Assembly (NCBI GenBank): GCA_905235885.1
Contig: CAJONM010000143.1
Span: forward strand, 1 to 27,068
DNA from: an uncultured Clostridia bacterium
Lineage (GTDB): Bacteria > Bacillota > Clostridia > UBA1381
Length of the DNA stretch: 27,068 nt
Direction of reading: 5' to 3'
Below, piece after piece: positions 24,538-27,068 of the stretch (its first letter is position 1; each line of letters begins with the position of its first letter). The translations under genes were made by a program, and so were the position numbers. The notes below the pieces were generated by a model. It was not told the DNA's origin. It was given only the letters and a program-made list of their open reading frames with translations, and made no database searches.

Positions 24538-25626
24538 TCAGATCCCGTGCTTTGCCATTTCTCCGCACATGAGAAGAAATACACCTATTCCGTGCAGATC
24601 ATTTGATGCAGTGGGTCTGTTTACATAATGACTGTATTCACCCACGCCAGTGCCTACACATACGCGCTCAACTATAAGGTTGTCGCGCCAAATATCTACA
24701 CTGTGTGTGATTATCCCCCTAAACGACTCCTTCGCGCGTTCAATATATTTTTCATCCAGAATGCCAAGTCTTGCACCTCTTGCCATAGCGTATGTGAAAA
24801 GACAGGAGCAGGACGACTCAAGCCAATTGTCGGGCATTTTAGGCATATTTACAACTTGATGCCACATATATGTATCTCTGTCTCTGTATCTGATAAGAGT
24901 ATCTATAATTTCCCGTTCGATAGTTGCAAGCACAGCCCGTTTAGGATGATCTTCGGGCATATTTTGGTATATATCCAGTACAGCCGTAACATACCAACCG
25001 ATAGCCCTTCCCCATGCTACCGATGACAGCCCCGTTTCAGGATCGCACCATGGCGCCGCGCCGTAATAATTCCAAGCATGGCGCAAGAGCCTGTTGTTCT
25101 TGTCCGTCATCTTCTCTCTCATAAGTACAGCCTGTCCTACAACAGTATCAAACAGCTCAGGCTTATCGTACCGCTTTGCGTACATTGCCTGCACAGGGCA
25201 GCCCATATACAGGCTGTCAAGCCACATCTCATTTTGCCCATGTCCCGAAAGACGATGCCAATATCCGCCGTCGGGATTACAGCTCCAGTTTTTTAAATGA
25301 TCCATAATGGTATCAAGAGCGATTTTATATTTTTCATCGCCCGTTTCATCGATCAGTCTGAACAGTAATATGCCCGGCTGCATATCATCAAGCATATCGC
25401 GGCTGTAATGATCTATCGTTCCGTCCGGTCTTATCCTACTGTCGACATAATCCTTTATGTATTTTGCAAGCTGTTCTTTGCTGCATAGCGCATATATATG
25501 CTCCATTCCCGAAAGAAACACTCCCTGATGATAATGCCAATGCCCCAGTGGTTTCAGATCTGACGCGTCCGTTGTTCTCATTATGGTCTCGCAACCCATA
25601 ATTCCGTATTCTAATGCCGTTTTCAT
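24538..25626 (-). CDS. Unsaturated rhamnogalacturonyl hydrolase, family GH105
   Basis: A 362-residue (alpha/alpha)6-barrel enzyme without signal peptide. It is predicted to remove the unsaturated galacturonyl residue that RG-I lyases leave at the non-reducing end (B. subtilis YteR/YesR). The general acid is probably Asp137 in EMWLDSLYMG; HYHQGVFLSGMEH (31-43), SVAWGRAIGWY and NDLHGIGVF are other family motifs. The start is ATG 25626-25624, six bases after GGAG; the two in-frame ATGs just upstream lack a ribosome site. First gene of a two-gene operon with GH2. It complements the PL11 lyase encoded about 21 kb away at the other end of the window. Confidence 0.9.
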   Translation of the reverse strand: MKTALEYGIMGCETIMRTTDASDLKPLGHWHYHQGVFLSGMEHIYALCSKEQLAKYIKDYVDSRIRPDGTIDHYSRDMLDDMQPGILLFRLIDETGDEKYKIALDTIMDHLKNWSCNPDGGYWHRLSGHGQNEMWLDSLYMGCPVQAMYAKRYDKPELFDTVVGQAVLMREKMTDKNNRLLRHAWNYYGAAPWCDPETGLSSVAWGRAIGWYVTAVLDIYQNMPEDHPKRAVLATIEREIIDTLIRYRDRDTYMWHQVVNMPKMPDNWLESSCSCLFTYAMARGARLGILDEKYIERAKESFRGIITHSVDIWRDNLIVERVCVGTGVGEYSHYVNRPTASNDLHGIGVFLLMCGEMAKHGI

Positions 25627-25681
25627 AGCAATCTCCATTCTCATTTGTAATGGCAATGATTTTATTCTTTCCCCGTTTATT

Positions 25682-25710
25682 ATAATAACACAATATCTAT
25701 GTATTTTCAA
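25682..25710 (-). promoter_or_regulatory. Sigma-A promoter of the GH105-GH2 operon
   Basis: Minus-strand TTGAAA (25710-25705) and TATTAT (25687-25682) are separated by 17 bases; each is one base off consensus. It gives a leader of about 50 bases before the GH105 start codon. Confidence 0.6.
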
Positions 25711-25736
25711 CCTTTTTATATGATTTTCATACAAAT

Positions 25737-25772
25737 AAAGGGATCCGCCTTATATATAAAACGGATCACTTT
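25737..25772 (-). terminator. Hairpin upstream of the GH105 operon
   Basis: An 11-bp stem with one mismatch (AAAGGGATCCG at 25737-25747 with CGGATCACTTT at 25762-25772). The 14-base loop contains the self-complementary TTATATATAA. On the minus strand it is followed by a short T-rich stretch. It would insulate the GH105 promoter from transcripts of the gene at 25985-27068. Confidence 0.55.
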
Positions 25773-25845
25773 CTTATCGGGTGTGATAACAGCTTTATTA
25801 ATTTATTGGGTTTTAGAGTTTCAATTCATTATTCCCATTCGCTCT

Positions 25846-25887
25846 TGATAAACACACTTTAAACAAATTTGTTTAGATGATTTATCA
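25846..25887. repeat. Nested inverted repeat (possible protein-binding or recombination core)
   Basis: A perfect 16-bp palindrome TAAACAAATTTGTTTA (25860-25875) sits almost exactly at the centre of an outer pair of inverted 7-mers, TGATAAA (25846-25852) and TTTATCA (25881-25887). There is no T-run after it, so it is unlikely to be a simple terminator. Confidence 0.6.
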
Positions 25888-25939
25888 CGAGTTATTTTAG
25901 TTATTTGAATTATCCATTACCTATGGACTATCTGATTTT

Positions 25940-25959
25940 TTGTTGCCATATTGTTGCCA
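25940..25959. repeat. Tandem direct repeats TTGTTGCCA
   Basis: Two exact copies of TTGTTGCCA (25940-25948 and 25951-25959) spaced by two bases, an 11-bp period close to one helical turn. They lie 26 bases past the end of the AAA_13 gene. Short direct repeats of this kind are typical arm sites for tyrosine recombinases near element ends; that reading is inference. Confidence 0.5.
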
Positions 25960-25984
25960 GAAAACACAAGAAATACAAGTGAAT

Positions 25985-27068
25985 TTACGCTTCTCCCATC
26001 ATCATTTTATAGTGAGCTTCGTGCCCCATTTTGACGAATACATCTTTGAAAACTTGTTTGTATCGCTCAATTGAATCCGTATAGCTATCAATATATAAAT
26101 CATCGGGAATAGTATGCGATCCATCATTTATCCAACTCAGCAAAGAACGACATATCATCTTTTCTTCTATTGTAGGGAATGAATTTTCGATTGCATCATC
26201 CTTTGTTTTGCCGAGAATACTGAAATAGTTTTCTAGAATTCTTCGCATAATGTTTTGTGTTGTAATAAGCGTAGCATTCGTATTGTTCTTAAGTTCTTGC
26301 CACAACAATTCATACGATGATTTTATTGGATTATTTCTTCCGTATGCCCTGATTGAAGATATATTATTGTCTTTACTTATGGTCCAATAGTGTATATCAT
26401 TACAAAATTCGGTTCTGCGATCAATAAAAGAGGTTTCCTTATGAAAAAACACATTATGTGTGAGAATAAAAATCTGCTCTACATCAGAATTCCCATCACG
26501 AACATCTTTTATTAAGCCTTTAACCAGAGAACTTACTATGTACAGAACCGTACTGTCAAGGCTACAAATCGGATCATCCAACACTAAGATTTTACGACTA
26601 GAAACTTTTGCAATATCAACTGAGCCTTTTGCGAATTGCAAAAAATATAAGAACGATATAAATGTTTCTTCGCCCTCGCTCAATGTGTTGGCTGCGAGAG
26701 TACCATCCATACGTTGTATTTGATAGGAGTTTGGATGAGTTTGGGAAGGTACAATTTTGAAGTTTGTGAAACCATAACTTTTCAAAGAATGATTGATTTC
26801 ATCGACTGTTGGCTGAACGCTTGTAATATTCTTTCCAGCTTTGACAATCTTACCACCCAAATCATCCAACTGTTGTTTACATATATCAATTCCCTTTTGG
26901 ATACCCTTTTGGGCTTTGGCAAAGTCCTCTATATCATTTAAATACCCAGAAATCAACATTTCGTTTTCGCCCATTAAAAATGCCCAAATATCAGCTATAA
27001 GAATGTTCTTTTCGGATGTATAGTTATCAACAATTTTATTATGCTTAGTAATAGTGGCATTTCCGTCG
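25985..27068 (-). CDS. AAA_13 / RloC-PrrC-like ATPase, C-terminal part (cut by window end)
   Basis: The frame is open to the window edge (no stop in 27068-26975), so the first Met at 26974 is internal and the start is missing; 360 residues are visible. In numbering from that Met, 1-55 are a coiled-coil end, 98-103 hold an ABC-signature-like LSEGEE, 129-141 the Walker B (ILVLDDPICSLDS) and 168-173 the switch histidine (IFILTH). This is the SMC-like ATPase half of AAA_13 proteins, which include the tRNA-cutting toxins PrrC and RloC. The C-terminal domain has Arg244-x3-Glu248 (MRRILENYF) and His287 (INDGSH), which could form the Arg-Glu-His triad of those nucleases. Codon use shifts from ATA toward ATT/ATC, suggesting transfer. 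ATPase family is fairly sure; nuclease activity is inference. Confidence 0.75.
   Translation of the reverse strand, partial: DGNATITKHNKIVDNYTSEKNILIADIWAFLMGENEMLISGYLNDIEDFAKAQKGIQKGIDICKQQLDDLGGKIVKAGKNITSVQPTVDEINHSLKSYGFTNFKIVPSQTHPNSYQIQRMDGTLAANTLSEGEETFISFLYFLQFAKGSVDIAKVSSRKILVLDDPICSLDSTVLYIVSSLVKGLIKDVRDGNSDVEQIFILTHNVFFHKETSFIDRRTEFCNDIHYWTISKDNNISSIRAYGRNNPIKSSYELLWQELKNNTNATLITTQNIMRRILENYFSILGKTKDDAIENSFPTIEEKMICRSLLSWINDGSHTIPDDLYIDSYTDSIERYKQVFKDVFVKMGHEAHYKMMMGEA

Larger units (their letters stand above)
25773..25984. other. Gene-free A/T-rich junction between the RG-I operon and the AAA_13 gene
   Basis: About 210 bases without a convincing gene, tRNA or promoter. It holds a nested dyad at 25846-25887 and two direct repeats at 25940-25959, listed separately. 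Composition and repeats suggest the edge of an inserted element, but no target-site duplication or integrase gene is visible in the window. Confidence 0.4.

Noticed and set aside
25773..25984. tRNA or tmRNA gene serving as an integration target
   Set aside because: No cloverleaf, anticodon arm or T-loop consensus could be found on either strand.
26841..27023. Plus-strand frame opposite the AAA_13 gene
   Set aside because: Antisense to a frame that is open to the window edge and has clear ATPase motifs.
1..27068. CRISPR arrays, rRNA genes, insertion sequences
   Set aside because: No regularly spaced repeats, rRNA-like conserved stretches, transposase genes or terminal inverted repeats were seen.

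Overview
The window looks like the chromosome of an anaerobic, spore-forming Clostridia-type Firmicute that eats plant pectin, probably a gut bacterium. The evidence is an oxygen-sensitive class III ribonucleotide reductase, the start of a spoIIID-like gene behind a sigma-E-type promoter, near-consensus sigma-A promoters with GGAGG-type ribosome sites, a Firmicute miaB-ricA-mutS-mutL gene order, and a secreted pectin lyase carrying a copper-amine-oxidase-like stalk domain. ATA isoleucine codons are used heavily in most genes. No rRNA, tRNA, insertion sequence or CRISPR array was seen.

Layout. (a) 1-330: the N-terminal half of SpoIIID on the minus strand, losing similarity at the window edge, and a control region shared with the next operon. 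(b) 331-5469, plus strand: a rhamnogalacturonan-I (RG-I) operon of a YesU/DUF1961 protein, a secreted PL11 rhamnogalacturonan lyase, a TauE/SafE-family permease and an oligogalacturonate-lyase-like beta-propeller. The last three overlap by four bases at each junction. (c) 5533-7841: nrdD with a perfect sigma-A promoter, two putative NrdR boxes 31 bp apart and a terminator. (d) 7873-12749, minus strand: aconitase, then a COG2509-type FAD protein overlapping a short RecQ helicase. (e) 12835-13842, plus strand: four small overlapping or closely spaced genes of unknown function, the first only 56 codons. (f) 13847-21993, minus strand: an alpha/beta hydrolase, miaB, ricA (ymcA), mutS, mutL and miaA, with start and stop codons overlapping or abutting from miaB onward. 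(g) 21990-25710, minus strand: a second RG-I operon, GH105 unsaturated galacturonyl hydrolase then a GH2 enzyme. (h) 25737-27068: a gene-free stretch with unusual repeats, then the C-terminal part of an AAA_13/RloC-PrrC-like ATPase of different composition that runs off the window, which looks like the edge of a defence or mobile island.

How it fits together: PL11 would cut the RG-I backbone outside the cell. The resulting unsaturated oligomers would be finished inside by GH105, GH2 and perhaps the beta-propeller lyase. The esterase-like hydrolase next to the GH2 gene could remove ester groups, although its operon partners are tRNA-modification and mismatch-repair genes. No sugar importer or rhamnose or galacturonate catabolic genes are in view, so they must lie elsewhere.

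The strongest candidates for something undescribed are the four-gene small-protein cassette (12835-13842) and the partial RloC/PrrC-like protein with its flanking dyad and direct repeats.
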